Assembly: GCF_009455685.1 (NCBI RefSeq)
Contig: NZ_QPES01000001.1
Location: 1,860,001-1,924,000, forward strand
Source of the DNA: Paraburkholderia hayleyella
GTDB taxonomy: Bacteria; Pseudomonadota; Gammaproteobacteria; Burkholderiales; Burkholderiaceae
Length of the DNA: 64,000 bases
Direction of reading: 5' to 3'
The notes below the pieces were generated by a model that had not been told where the DNA came from, ran no database searches, and saw nothing but the letters and a program-made list of their open reading frames with translations. The first letter of the stretch is position 1. Each line of letters starts with the position of its first letter. The translations under genes and the position numbers were made by a program. This document shows positions 16,547-25,472 of the stretch, in pieces.

Positions 16547-18184
16547 ATGAATCCGCTTCCTGACGAGCCACACGGCGACGCTTCACGCGCGGTATTGTCC
16601 TTGACCGGGCTGGGCAAAACCTATGCTGAACCGGTCCTCGCCGATGTAACGCTGGCGCTGCATGCCGGCGAAGTGCTGGCGCTGACCGGCGAAAACGGCG
16701 CAGGTAAAAGCACGCTCTCGAAGATGATCGGCGGCCTGGTTTTACCCACCACCGGCACGATGCATCTGGGCGAGGCGCCTTACGCGCCCCTCAGCCGTAC
16801 GGCTGCCGAGACGCTAGGCGTGCGCATGGTGATGCAGGAGCTGAACCTGCTGCCTACGCTCAGCATTGCCGAGAACCTCTTTTTGAACCGCCTGCCGCGC
16901 GTGGGCCGCTGGCGTCCAGGCTGGATCGATCGGCGCCGTCTGCGCGCCGACGCGCGTGCCGCGATGGTTCAGGTCGGACTAGATGCGCTCGATCCGGACA
17001 CGCTAGTGGGCGACCTGGGTATCGGCCATCAGCAGATGGTCGAGATCGCGCGCAACCTGATTGACGAATGCCGCGTGCTGATTCTCGATGAACCCACCGC
17101 GATGCTGACTTCGCGCGAGGTCGGCCTGCTGTTCGAGCAGATCGAACGGCTGAAATCGCGTGGCGTGGCGCTCGTGTATATCTCGCACCGGCTCGAAGAG
17201 CTAGCGCAAGTGGCGCAGCGCATCGCCGTGTTGCGCGATGGCCGCCTGGTCCATTACGGCGCGATGGCGCATTTAAGCAGCGAGCAGATCGTGACGCTGA
17301 TGGTCGGGCGCGCGTTAGGCGAGCGGATCGATCTGGGGCCCCGGCAGATCGGTGCGCCACTGTTGCAGGTTGACGGCATCGGACGCGCGCCGGTGGTGCA
17401 TGACGTTTCATTCGAGGTGCGCGCGGGCGAAATTTTCGGCATCAGCGGCTTGATTGGGGCCGGGCGCACCGAGTTGTTGCGACTGATTTTTGGCGCGGAT
17501 GCCAAAACCGCGGGCAGCGTGGCGCTCGCGCCGTCGCCAGGAGCACCGCCGCAGCCCGTCCTCATCGCGTCACCGGCCGATGCCGTGCGCCACGGCATCG
17601 CGTTCATCACCGAAGATCGTAAAGGCGAAGGTCTGCTGTTGCCGCAATCGGTGGCCGTGAACGTTTCGCTGGGTCATCTGCGGCGCGTGGCGCGGCATGG
17701 CGTGCTCGATCGCGCGCGTGAAAACGCGCTGGCGCAAAGCCAGATCGATGCCATGCGGATTCGCACCCGTGGACCGGCGCAGCCCGTAGGCGAACTCTCG
17801 GGCGGCAATCAGCAGAAGGTCGTGATTGGCCGCTGGCTGGCGCGCGAGAGCCGGGTGATGTTGTTTGACGAGCCCACGCGCGGTATCGACGTCGGCGCGA
17901 AGTTCGACATTTATGCACTGCTGGGCTCGCTCGCGCGCGAAGGCCGGGCGCTGGTCGTGGTCTCAAGCGAGTTGCGTGAACTGATGCTGATTTGCGACCG
18001 CATTGGTGTGATGTCAGCGGGCCGCATGAGCGCGCTTTTCGAGCGCGATAACTGGTCGCAAGATGCCTTGCTGGCTGCCGCGCTGGCGGGTTATCGCAAC
18101 GGCGCGCCGCTCCCGGGCACAGCGTCTCCTTCTTCTACACCGACAGCCTCATCTTCATCACCCTCAGCCGGGAGTCTTTCATGA
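16547..18184 (+). CDS. rbsA: Ribose ABC transporter ATP-binding protein (dual NBD)
   Basis: Protein of 545 residues with two fused ABC ATPase domains. Domain 1 has Walker A GENGAGKS and Walker B LILDEPTAML. Domain 2 has the altered Walker A GLIGAGRTE typical of sugar-importer second domains, with LSGGNQQKVVIG and MLFDEPTRGID. It energises import through the RbsC permease. The tail is a Ser/Thr/Pro stretch encoded by TC-rich sequence. I start at 16547 because the upstream 26 residues are not conserved. Its stop overlaps the start of rbsC by ATGA, implying translational coupling. Confidence 0.93.
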   Translation: MNPLPDEPHGDASRAVLSLTGLGKTYAEPVLADVTLALHAGEVLALTGENGAGKSTLSKMIGGLVLPTTGTMHLGEAPYAPLSRTAAETLGVRMVMQELNLLPTLSIAENLFLNRLPRVGRWRPGWIDRRRLRADARAAMVQVGLDALDPDTLVGDLGIGHQQMVEIARNLIDECRVLILDEPTAMLTSREVGLLFEQIERLKSRGVALVYISHRLEELAQVAQRIAVLRDGRLVHYGAMAHLSSEQIVTLMVGRALGERIDLGPRQIGAPLLQVDGIGRAPVVHDVSFEVRAGEIFGISGLIGAGRTELLRLIFGADAKTAGSVALAPSPGAPPQPVLIASPADAVRHGIAFITEDRKGEGLLLPQSVAVNVSLGHLRRVARHGVLDRARENALAQSQIDAMRIRTRGPAQPVGELSGGNQQKVVIGRWLARESRVMLFDEPTRGIDVGAKFDIYALLGSLAREGRALVVVSSELRELMLICDRIGVMSAGRMSALFERDNWSQDALLAAALAGYRNGAPLPGTASPSSTPTASSSSPSAGSLS

Positions 18185-19194
18185 CGGGTCAACCTCTTTC
18201 TCCGGACGCTCGCGCAACGGCGGCTCGCCCACGCCGTCGCGCCGTGGGCGAGCGCCTCGGGTTGTCGAACTATCTGGGCCTCGCGGGGGCGCTGGTGGCG
18301 CTGATCGCGCTCTTTTCCGTGCTCAGTTCGCACTTCTGGTCCTACGACACGTTCAGCACGATTGCGAACCAGATTCCTGATCTGGTGGTGATGTCCGTGG
18401 GCATGACCTTCGTGCTACTGGTCGCAGGCATCGATTTGTCGGTGGGCTCCGTGCTGGCGCTGGGGGCCTCGGTGGTCAGCGTGGCGGCCTTGCAATGGCA
18501 TTGGGGCCCACTGCCTGCCGCGCTGCTCGGCGTGGCCGCCGCGACCTTGTGTGGCACGGTGACCGGTGCCGTGACGGTGGGCTGGCGCATTCCGTCGTTC
18601 ATCGTTTCGCTGGGCGTGCTGGAAGCGGCGCGCGGTCTGGCTTATCAGATGACCGATTCACGTACCGCATATATCGGCGATGCCTTCGATTTTCTTTCGA
18701 ACCCCCTGGCGCTGGGTATTTCACCGGCCTTTCTGCTCGCGCTAGCGGTCATGATCGTCGGACAACTGGTGCTCACGCGCACGGTATTTGGCCGCTATCT
18801 GATCGCCATCGGCACCAATGAAGAAGCGGTGCGGCTCGCCGGCGTCAATCCGCGTCCCTACAAGATTCTGGTGTTCGCGCTGATGGGCGCGCTGGCGGGG
18901 CTGGCGGCGCTGTTCCAGATTTCCCGGCTCGAAGCGGCCGATCCCAACGCGGGCGCAGGCATGGAGCTGCAAGTCATTGCCGCCGTGGTGATCGGCGGCA
19001 CGAGTCTGATGGGAGGCCGGGGGTCGGTCATCAGCACGTTTTTTGGCGTGCTGATTATCTCGGTGCTGGCAGCAGGGCTGGCGCAAATCGGAGCCAACGA
19101 ACCGACCAAGCGGATCATCACAGGCGCGGTGATCGTGATCGCCGTGGTGCTCGACACCTATCGCGGCAAACAGGGCCGCGCGCGCCAGAGCTAG
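18181..19194 (+). CDS. rbsC: Ribose ABC transporter permease
   Basis: Inner-membrane permease of 337 residues with about nine hydrophobic segments. It carries the BPD_transp_2 landmarks IDLSVGSVLALGA (about 85), GRYLIAIGTNEEAVRLAGV (about 210) and VIGGTSLMGGRGS (about 265), which contact the ATPase. The cytoplasmic N-terminus is Arg/Ala-rich. The start overlaps the rbsA stop, and rbsR follows after 41 bases. Confidence 0.93.
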   Translation: MTGQPLSPDARATAARPRRRAVGERLGLSNYLGLAGALVALIALFSVLSSHFWSYDTFSTIANQIPDLVVMSVGMTFVLLVAGIDLSVGSVLALGASVVSVAALQWHWGPLPAALLGVAAATLCGTVTGAVTVGWRIPSFIVSLGVLEAARGLAYQMTDSRTAYIGDAFDFLSNPLALGISPAFLLALAVMIVGQLVLTRTVFGRYLIAIGTNEEAVRLAGVNPRPYKILVFALMGALAGLAALFQISRLEAADPNAGAGMELQVIAAVVIGGTSLMGGRGSVISTFFGVLIISVLAAGLAQIGANEPTKRIITGAVIVIAVVLDTYRGKQGRARQS

Positions 19195-19235
19195 CTGCTC
19201 GCGGCTGCCTCCAGCACACCTGCTGGCCTACCGAT

Positions 19236-20297
19236 ATGGCAACGATCAAGGATGTCGCCGCTGCTGCGGGCGTGTCGTTCACCACGGTCTCGCATGTGGT
19301 GAACCACTCGCGGCCGGTCTCGGCCGAAGCCCGCGCCAGGGTCGAGCAGGCGATCCGGCAGCTCGATTACGTGCCTTCGGCGGTCGCACGCTCGCTCAAG
19401 GCGCGCAGTACCGCGACCATCGGCCTCGTGGTGCCGAACAGCACCAATCCGTATTTCGCTGAACTCGCGCATGGCGTCGAGGAAGCCTGCATGCGCCGCG
19501 GCTACTGCGTTTTCCTGTGTCACTCGGGCGACGATCCGGACAAGCAGCAGCACTATCTGCGGGTATTGCAGGAAAAGCGGAGCGATGGGCTGATCGTCGC
19601 TTCGGCGGGCGACGATACGGTGCTCACGCCCCTGCTCACCGGCACGCGCACGCCGCTGGTGATCGTGGATCGTCATCTCGAGGGCTTGAACGCCGATCTG
19701 CTTCAGATCGACCACGAACACGGCGCTTATCTGGCGACCCGGCATTTGCTCGAACTGGGCCACCGTCGTCTCGGCTGTATCGCCGGGCCGTCCAGCACAG
19801 CGGTGAGCGCGTTGCGGGTCAACGGATTTCAGCGGGCGCTCTCACAATACGGCGTCACGCTTGCGCCGCAGGCGATCGTTGCCAGCGATTTTTCAGGCGC
19901 GGGCGGTCATCGTGCGGCGCAGCAACTGTTCGACACGCTCGCACCCAGCGCGATCTTCGTGAGCAACGACATGATGGCGATTGGCGCGCTGCGGGCGGCC
20001 GCGGAACGTGGCATCCGCGTGCCGCATGCGTGTTCGATCATCGGTTTCGATGCGATTGAACTGGGTGCCTTCACCTACCCGGCGCTCTCCACGGTTGGGC
20101 AGCCTGTGCGTCTACTCGGCGCTAGCGCCGCGCAAATGCTTTTCGAGCGGATCGCACAACCTGAGCTTGCGCCCGCGCGTCAGCGCATCGTCGCGCCCGC
20201 CTTGTGCGTGCGCGAATCGACTGCCCGATGGGGACCGGAAGCACGGGATTCATCGCGTAGGTCTCACTTCCAGACAGAGAAAAAAAATGGCGATTGA
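19236..20297 (+). CDS. rbsR: LacI-family repressor of the ribose operon
   Basis: LacI/GalR-type repressor of 353 residues. The DNA-binding headpiece is at 1-60 (MATIKDVAAAAGVSFTTVSH, hinge near VARSLK), followed by a periplasmic-binding-protein-like sensor domain (TIGLVVPNSTNPYFAE, SIIGFDAIELGAFTYPALST). It sits inside the rbs operon, so autoregulation through the palindrome at 15267-15282 is likely. The C-terminal 25 residues (GPEARDSSRRSHFQTEKK) extend past the usual family end and overlap rbsK by 11 bases. Confidence 0.9.
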   Translation: MATIKDVAAAAGVSFTTVSHVVNHSRPVSAEARARVEQAIRQLDYVPSAVARSLKARSTATIGLVVPNSTNPYFAELAHGVEEACMRRGYCVFLCHSGDDPDKQQHYLRVLQEKRSDGLIVASAGDDTVLTPLLTGTRTPLVIVDRHLEGLNADLLQIDHEHGAYLATRHLLELGHRRLGCIAGPSSTAVSALRVNGFQRALSQYGVTLAPQAIVASDFSGAGGHRAAQQLFDTLAPSAIFVSNDMMAIGALRAAAERGIRVPHACSIIGFDAIELGAFTYPALSTVGQPVRLLGASAAQMLFERIAQPELAPARQRIVAPALCVRESTARWGPEARDSSRRSHFQTEKKNGD

Positions 20298-21231
20298 AAC
20301 AACGGCAACAACCCAGGTCGCGCAGGCACGAGTGACGGTGGTCGGCAGCCTGAATATGGATCTGGTGGTACAGGCGCCACGTTTGCCCGCGCCTGGCGAA
20401 ACGTTGACCGGCTATGCCTTTGCCCAGGTGGCCGGGGGCAAGGGCGGTAACCAGGCGGTTGCGGCGGCGCGTCTGGGAGCGCAGGTGGCCTTCGTCGGTT
20501 GCCTGGGGGCGGATGCAAATGGCGCGTTGCTGCGTGCCGGACTCGAAACGGAGCAGATCGACTGCACGGCGCTCGAGACCCATGCCGCAGTGGCCAGCGG
20601 CGTCGCGCTGATCGTGGTCGATGACGCTAGCCAGAATGCGATTGTGGTCGTGGCGGGGGCGAATGGGCGGCTCACGGCGCAGAGCATTGCACGCCACGAT
20701 GCAGTGCTGGCGGCTTCGCAGGTCGTCGTGTGCCAGCTCGAAACGCCACCGCAGGCAATCCATGCGGCGCTTGCAAGCGCACGCCGGCACGGCGTGACGA
20801 CCATTCTGAATCCCGCACCCGCCACAGCGCCGCTGCCCGAAGGCTGGCTGGCGCTGATTGATTACCTGATTCCCAACGAACACGAAGCGGCCGCGTTGAC
20901 CGGGCTCCCGGTGACCTCGCCTGCAACCGCTGCGCGGGCCGCAGCCCAGTTGCGCGATGGCGGGGCCCGCAATGTAATCGTGACGCTTGGCGCGCAAGGC
21001 GTGCTGACACTACTTGAAGGCTGCGAGAGTGTCTATCATCCTGCGCCGAAGGTGCATGCAGTCGATACAACCGCGGCGGGCGACACCTTTATTGGCGCGC
21101 TTGCCGCACAGCTGGCGCAAGGTGTGACCGCTGCTGACGCGATGGTTTTCGCGCAGCGCGCCGCCGCGTTTTCGGTGACCCGGGCGGGGGCGCAGCCGTC
21201 GATTCCAACGCTGGCTGAACTGCAGGGTTGA
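20287..21231 (+). CDS. rbsK: Ribokinase
   Basis: PfkB-family sugar kinase of 314 residues that phosphorylates ribose to ribose 5-phosphate in the cytoplasm. The first PfkB signature is GGKGGNQAVAAARLGA (about 47-62). The second, DTTAAGDTFIGALA (about 279), contains the catalytic Asp in AAGD. The substrate-binding N-terminal VVGSLNMDLVVQAPRLP is typical of ribokinase. The start at 20287 overlaps the end of rbsR. It is the last gene of the operon. Confidence 0.93.
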   Translation: MAIETTATTQVAQARVTVVGSLNMDLVVQAPRLPAPGETLTGYAFAQVAGGKGGNQAVAAARLGAQVAFVGCLGADANGALLRAGLETEQIDCTALETHAAVASGVALIVVDDASQNAIVVVAGANGRLTAQSIARHDAVLAASQVVVCQLETPPQAIHAALASARRHGVTTILNPAPATAPLPEGWLALIDYLIPNEHEAAALTGLPVTSPATAARAAAQLRDGGARNVIVTLGAQGVLTLLEGCESVYHPAPKVHAVDTTAAGDTFIGALAAQLAQGVTAADAMVFAQRAAAFSVTRAGAQPSIPTLAELQG

Positions 21232-21428
21232 GTGCGGCTGTGTTGCCGTTCTGGTTTTCCCGCTAATTTGTCAGACCATATAAAAGCTTCAAGTATTTAT
21301 CACGCATGCCGTAAACGGGCTTAGAACGCATACAACCTAAAAGCGTCCAGCAGAGTGCCGGAACAGGCACCGGGGCTGCGCAATGCCACATTCGCAGCAT
21401 TCGAATCCGCTCCGTTACAGGAAATAGC

Positions 21429-23138
21429 ATGTTGAACAACGGCATCACGATCAAGGCGCGCATTGGGCTGACGATGGCTTTTCTCGCCGCATTGCTGGTC
21501 GCCATGGGGGGGCTCGGTTTGCTCGGCATGAGCCGCTCGAATGACGCTTACCGCGAGACTTATACCAACCAGATGCCGAGCGCCGTGAATATCGGTAACT
21601 CGGAACTGTATGCCGCACGGGAGCGGCTCGCACTGGACCGCGCGGCATTTCAGGCGGGCTCGCCGGACGCTGCCGTGACGCTGGAGCGTGCCCGCAACAT
21701 GCGAAGCATCTCTGAAGAATGGTGGAAAAAATATCTGGCCTTGCCCCGCGATGCGGATGAAGACCGGGTGGCACAAACGGTCAGCAGCAAGCGTGAGGAG
21801 TTGAATCGCGTGATGGACGCGTTTGCGCTGGCGGTGATCGCCAATGACCAGGCCAAGATTCTTGACGACGTGAAGCAACTGCAGGCGGTCTACAACGACC
21901 TGGTGCTATCAGGCGAAGCGCTGCGCAAGCTGCAGTTCACCGACGCTGAGGACGGCTATACCCATGCGCAGAAAATGTACGGCCTTTTCCGTATCGTGTG
22001 CAGCACGGCATTAGGGTTTGGCATACTCGCCGCGCTGTTCTCGTACCTGTCGCTGCGGCGGGCGATTGCACGGCCGCTGAACGAAGCGCTGGATCACTTC
22101 GACGCCATTGCCGCGGGTGATTTACGGCATGAGGCCGTGACGCGCTCACATGACGAGATGGGACAACTGCTCAGTGGCATTGGCAAGATGCAACGCAGCC
22201 TGGTCAATACCGTGCGAACGGTGCGCAGCGGCAGCGAATCGATTGCTACCGCGACACGCCAGATCGCAGCCGGCAATATCGATTTGTCATCGCGTACGGA
22301 AGAGCAGGCGTCAGCGCTCCAGGAGACCGCCTCTAGCATGGAGCAGCTCACGGGCACCGTAAAACAGAATGCGGATAATGCCCGGCAGGCGAGCGCGCTC
22401 GCCGCCAGCGCCTCGGAGATCGCCAACAAAGGCAATGCAGTGGTGAGCCAGGTCGTGGGCACGATGGGCGAGATCAACCAGAGTTCAGCGAAGATCGCCG
22501 ACATCATTTCGATCATCGAGGGTATTGCGTTCCAGACTAATATCCTCGCGCTCAATGCGGCCGTTGAAGCCGCTCGCGCGGGTGAAGAAGGGCGTGGCTT
22601 CGCCGTGGTGGCGGGCGAAGTGCGCAGCCTCGCGCAGCGTTCGTCGGCGGCGGCCAAGGAAATCAAGGAGCTGATTGATACGTCGGTGGAACGGGTGCAA
22701 TCGGGCTCGGCGCTGGTCGACGAGGCAGGCCGCACCATGAACGAAATCATCAGCGCGGTTCAGCGTGTGACCGACATCATGGGTGAAATCGCGGCGGCCT
22801 CCGAGGAACAAAGCAGCGGTATCGACCAGGTGGCACGGGCTGTCACGCAAATGGACGAGGTCACGCAACAAAACGCCGCGCTGGTTGAAGAAGCCGCAGC
22901 CGCCGCGCAATCGCTCGAAGATCAGGCGGGCAAACTGCGTTCGGCGGTTGCCGTGTTTCAGCTTGAAGAGGAAAGCGGCGGCAGTGCGACGGGTGCAATG
23001 CAGCATGCACCGGCAGGCAGCGTGTCGCGTCCGCTCCGGCCCGCCGTGACGAAGACGGCTCGCTTCACGCCCGCGCCGCCAAGGGCTACTCCGACACTTG
23101 CCGCGGCTGGGACGGATAAAGACTGGGAAACGTTCTAA
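21429..23138 (+). CDS. Methyl-accepting chemotaxis protein with C-terminal docking pentapeptide
   Basis: Transmembrane chemoreceptor of 569 residues. A first membrane helix lies at about 10-32. A periplasmic four-helix-bundle-like sensor follows (about 35-190; SNDAYRETYTNQMPSAVNIG), then a second helix near 192-212, a HAMP domain (about 213-266) and a long cytoplasmic coiled coil. The highly conserved hairpin tip is IEGIAFQTNILALNAAVEAA. The protein ends in DWETF, matching the NWETF-type pentapeptide that tethers CheR and CheB in high-abundance receptors. Ligand unknown; a sugar is a guess from the adjoining ribose operon. A terminator follows at 23189. Confidence 0.92.
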   Translation: MLNNGITIKARIGLTMAFLAALLVAMGGLGLLGMSRSNDAYRETYTNQMPSAVNIGNSELYAARERLALDRAAFQAGSPDAAVTLERARNMRSISEEWWKKYLALPRDADEDRVAQTVSSKREELNRVMDAFALAVIANDQAKILDDVKQLQAVYNDLVLSGEALRKLQFTDAEDGYTHAQKMYGLFRIVCSTALGFGILAALFSYLSLRRAIARPLNEALDHFDAIAAGDLRHEAVTRSHDEMGQLLSGIGKMQRSLVNTVRTVRSGSESIATATRQIAAGNIDLSSRTEEQASALQETASSMEQLTGTVKQNADNARQASALAASASEIANKGNAVVSQVVGTMGEINQSSAKIADIISIIEGIAFQTNILALNAAVEAARAGEEGRGFAVVAGEVRSLAQRSSAAAKEIKELIDTSVERVQSGSALVDEAGRTMNEIISAVQRVTDIMGEIAAASEEQSSGIDQVARAVTQMDEVTQQNAALVEEAAAAAQSLEDQAGKLRSAVAVFQLEEESGGSATGAMQHAPAGSVSRPLRPAVTKTARFTPAPPRATPTLAAAGTDKDWETF

Positions 23139-23462
23139 CGGAACCGGTATTCGCCCGGAATGCATGCATCCGGGCTGGGAAGACCATGAAGCTGCGGCTA
23201 CTGGAGAGCCGCAGCTTTTTTATTTTATGTGCGATGTGTTATGCACCGCACTGCCTCGTAACAATGGCGAATGATTGTAGGTGAGCGAACGGATGTTTCC
23301 AAGTTGAAATATAGGGGGAAAACCAGAAGCCCGTTTTTAGCAGGTAATTCGTGAAAAAAGACTTAAAAGGGTTTAGGATGATTTCGAGATATGTCGTTTT
23401 TGATGCACGCGGCATGCGCGTATTGGGATGCGACATGGAACCCGACACGGCGAGGAGGCAGT
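23139..23462. other. Intergenic region upstream of prkA
   Basis: It holds the chemoreceptor terminator and then an AT-rich 200-base stretch (23220-23400) that should contain the prkA promoter. I could not identify a sigma-54 or other special promoter by eye. A GAGGAGG ribosome binding site ends the region. Confidence 0.4.
23189..23222 (+). terminator. Rho-independent terminator after the chemoreceptor gene
   Basis: An 11-bp perfect stem (aagctgcggct/agccgcagctt, 23189-23199 and 23207-23217) with a 7-base loop is followed by a run of T. Confidence 0.92.
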
Positions 23463-25385
23463 ATGGATATCTACGGCAGTTTCGCATCCCGTTTTGAAAA
23501 AACACGAGAAGATGAACTCTCGCTGGAAGAATATCTAACGCTTTGCAAAGACCATCCCACTGCGTATGCCACGGCAGGCGAACGCATGCTCGCGGCAATA
23601 GGCGAACCCGAACAGGTCGATACGCGCAATGATCCGCGCCTGTCGCGTATTTTCGCCAACAAGGTTATCAAGGTATACCCCGCATTCCGCGAGTTTTATG
23701 GCATGGAAGAGGTGATCGAGCAGGTCGTCGCCTACTTCCGTCATGCCGCACAAGGGCTGGAAGAAAAGAAACAGATTCTTTATTTGCTCGGGCCTGTAGG
23801 CGGGGGCAAATCATCCATTGCCGAGCGCTTGAAACAGCTCATGGAGCGTGTGCCGTTTTATGCCATCAAGGGCTCGCCAGTCAATGAATCGCCGCTTGGG
23901 CTTTTCGATTACGACGAAGACGGCCCGATTCTCGAAGAACAATACGGCATTCCACCGCGTTATCTAAAGAGCGTGCTGAGCCCATGGGCGGTCAAGCGAT
24001 TGCACGAATACAACGGCGATATTCGCCAGTTTCGCGTGGTGCGGCGTTATCCCTCCATTTTGCGGCAAATCGGCATTGCTAAAACCGAGCCTGGCGACGA
24101 AAACAATCAGGATATTTCGTCACTGGTCGGCAAGGTGGATATCCGCAAACTCGAGCAATATGCGCAAGACGACGCCGATGCTTATAGTTATTCCGGTGGG
24201 CTATGTCTGGCCAATCAGGGTTTGCTTGAATTCGTCGAAATGTTCAAGGCCCCGATCAAGGTGCTGCATCCGCTTCTCACTGCAACGCAGGAAGGAAACT
24301 TCAAAGGCACGGAAGGCTTTGGTGCGATTCCTTTTGAAGGTGTGATCCTGGCACACTCGAACGAATCCGAATGGAAAGCCTTTCGCAATAACCGTAATAA
24401 CGAAGCTTTGCTGGACCGGATTTTTGTCGTCAAGGTGCCGTATTGCCTGCGTTATTCGGAGGAAATCAGGATTTACGACAAGCTGTTGCGTAATTCGTCG
24501 CTGGCACAAGCGGTCTGCGCGCCAGGTACGCTGAAAATGATGGCGCAAATGGCCGTGTTGACGCGTTTGCAGGAGCCGGAAAATTCGAGCCTGTTTTCGA
24601 AGATGCAGGTGTACGACGGAGAAAATCTCAAAGATACCGATCCGAAGGCGAAGTCATATCAGGAGTACCGTGATTTCGCCGGTGTGGACGAAGGCATGAC
24701 CGGTGTGTCAACACGCTTTGCCTTCAAGATCCTGTCACGGGTGTTCAATTTCGATAGCACTGAAATCGCGGCCAATCCGGTGCATTTGATGTACGTGCTT
24801 GAACAACAGATTGAGCGCGAACAGTTTCCTCCTGAAACCGAGCAAAAATACCTGTCCTTTGTCAAGGATGTGCTGGCTTCGCGCTATGCGGAATTTATTG
24901 GCAAGGAGATCCAGACGGCTTATCTCGAGTCGTATTCGGAATACGGACAAAATATTTTCGACCGGTATGTGACTTATGCGGATTTCTGGATTCAGGATCA
25001 GGAATTCCGCGATCACGATACGGGAGAAAGTTTTGATCGCGCCGCGCTCAATGCGGAACTGGAAAAAATCGAAAAGCCCGCAGGCATTAGCAACCCCAAA
25101 GATTTCCGCAATGAAATCGTCAATTTTGTTTTACGTGCCAGGGCCGCGAATGCCGGGAACAATCCCGCATGGATCAGCTACGAAAAACTGCGTGTGGTGA
25201 TCGAAAAGAAAATGTTTTCGAACACGGAAGAGTTGCTGCCTGTCGTTTCGTTTAATGCGAAAGGCTCTGCCGAAGAGCAGCGCAAACACGAAGATTTCGT
25301 CAACCGGATGGTTACCAAGGGCTACACGCCGAAACAGGTACGGCTGCTGTGCGACTGGTATTTGCGTGTGCGTAAATCATCATGA
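23463..25385 (+). CDS. prkA: PrkA/YeaG-type serine protein kinase
   Basis: Cytoplasmic AAA-type serine protein kinase of 640 residues, close to the 644 of E. coli YeaG. The P-loop is GPVGGGKSS (about 110-118) and the C-terminal PrkA kinase region runs from about 400. Conserved stretches include SPLGLFDYDEDGPILEEQYG and GVSTRFAFKILSRVFNFD. In enterobacteria PrkA and YeaH act together in the response to nitrogen starvation and stationary phase. The start at 23463 follows GAGGAGGCAGT. yeaH and spoVR follow downstream, the conserved order of this three-gene unit. Confidence 0.95.
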   Translation: MDIYGSFASRFEKTREDELSLEEYLTLCKDHPTAYATAGERMLAAIGEPEQVDTRNDPRLSRIFANKVIKVYPAFREFYGMEEVIEQVVAYFRHAAQGLEEKKQILYLLGPVGGGKSSIAERLKQLMERVPFYAIKGSPVNESPLGLFDYDEDGPILEEQYGIPPRYLKSVLSPWAVKRLHEYNGDIRQFRVVRRYPSILRQIGIAKTEPGDENNQDISSLVGKVDIRKLEQYAQDDADAYSYSGGLCLANQGLLEFVEMFKAPIKVLHPLLTATQEGNFKGTEGFGAIPFEGVILAHSNESEWKAFRNNRNNEALLDRIFVVKVPYCLRYSEEIRIYDKLLRNSSLAQAVCAPGTLKMMAQMAVLTRLQEPENSSLFSKMQVYDGENLKDTDPKAKSYQEYRDFAGVDEGMTGVSTRFAFKILSRVFNFDSTEIAANPVHLMYVLEQQIEREQFPPETEQKYLSFVKDVLASRYAEFIGKEIQTAYLESYSEYGQNIFDRYVTYADFWIQDQEFRDHDTGESFDRAALNAELEKIEKPAGISNPKDFRNEIVNFVLRARAANAGNNPAWISYEKLRVVIEKKMFSNTEELLPVVSFNAKGSAEEQRKHEDFVNRMVTKGYTPKQVRLLCDWYLRVRKSS

Positions 25386-25472
25386 GCGTTATGAAGAGCC
25401 TGTCCGCACACTCAGGTATGAACGACTGCATGAACATGCAGCCGCAGGTAAAACTGGAGCGGGAGAGACAAT

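Noticed and set aside
21281..21315. Possible sigma-28 promoter (TAAA ... GCCGTAAA) before the chemoreceptor gene
   Set aside because: The spacing is about 23 bases instead of the roughly 15 expected.
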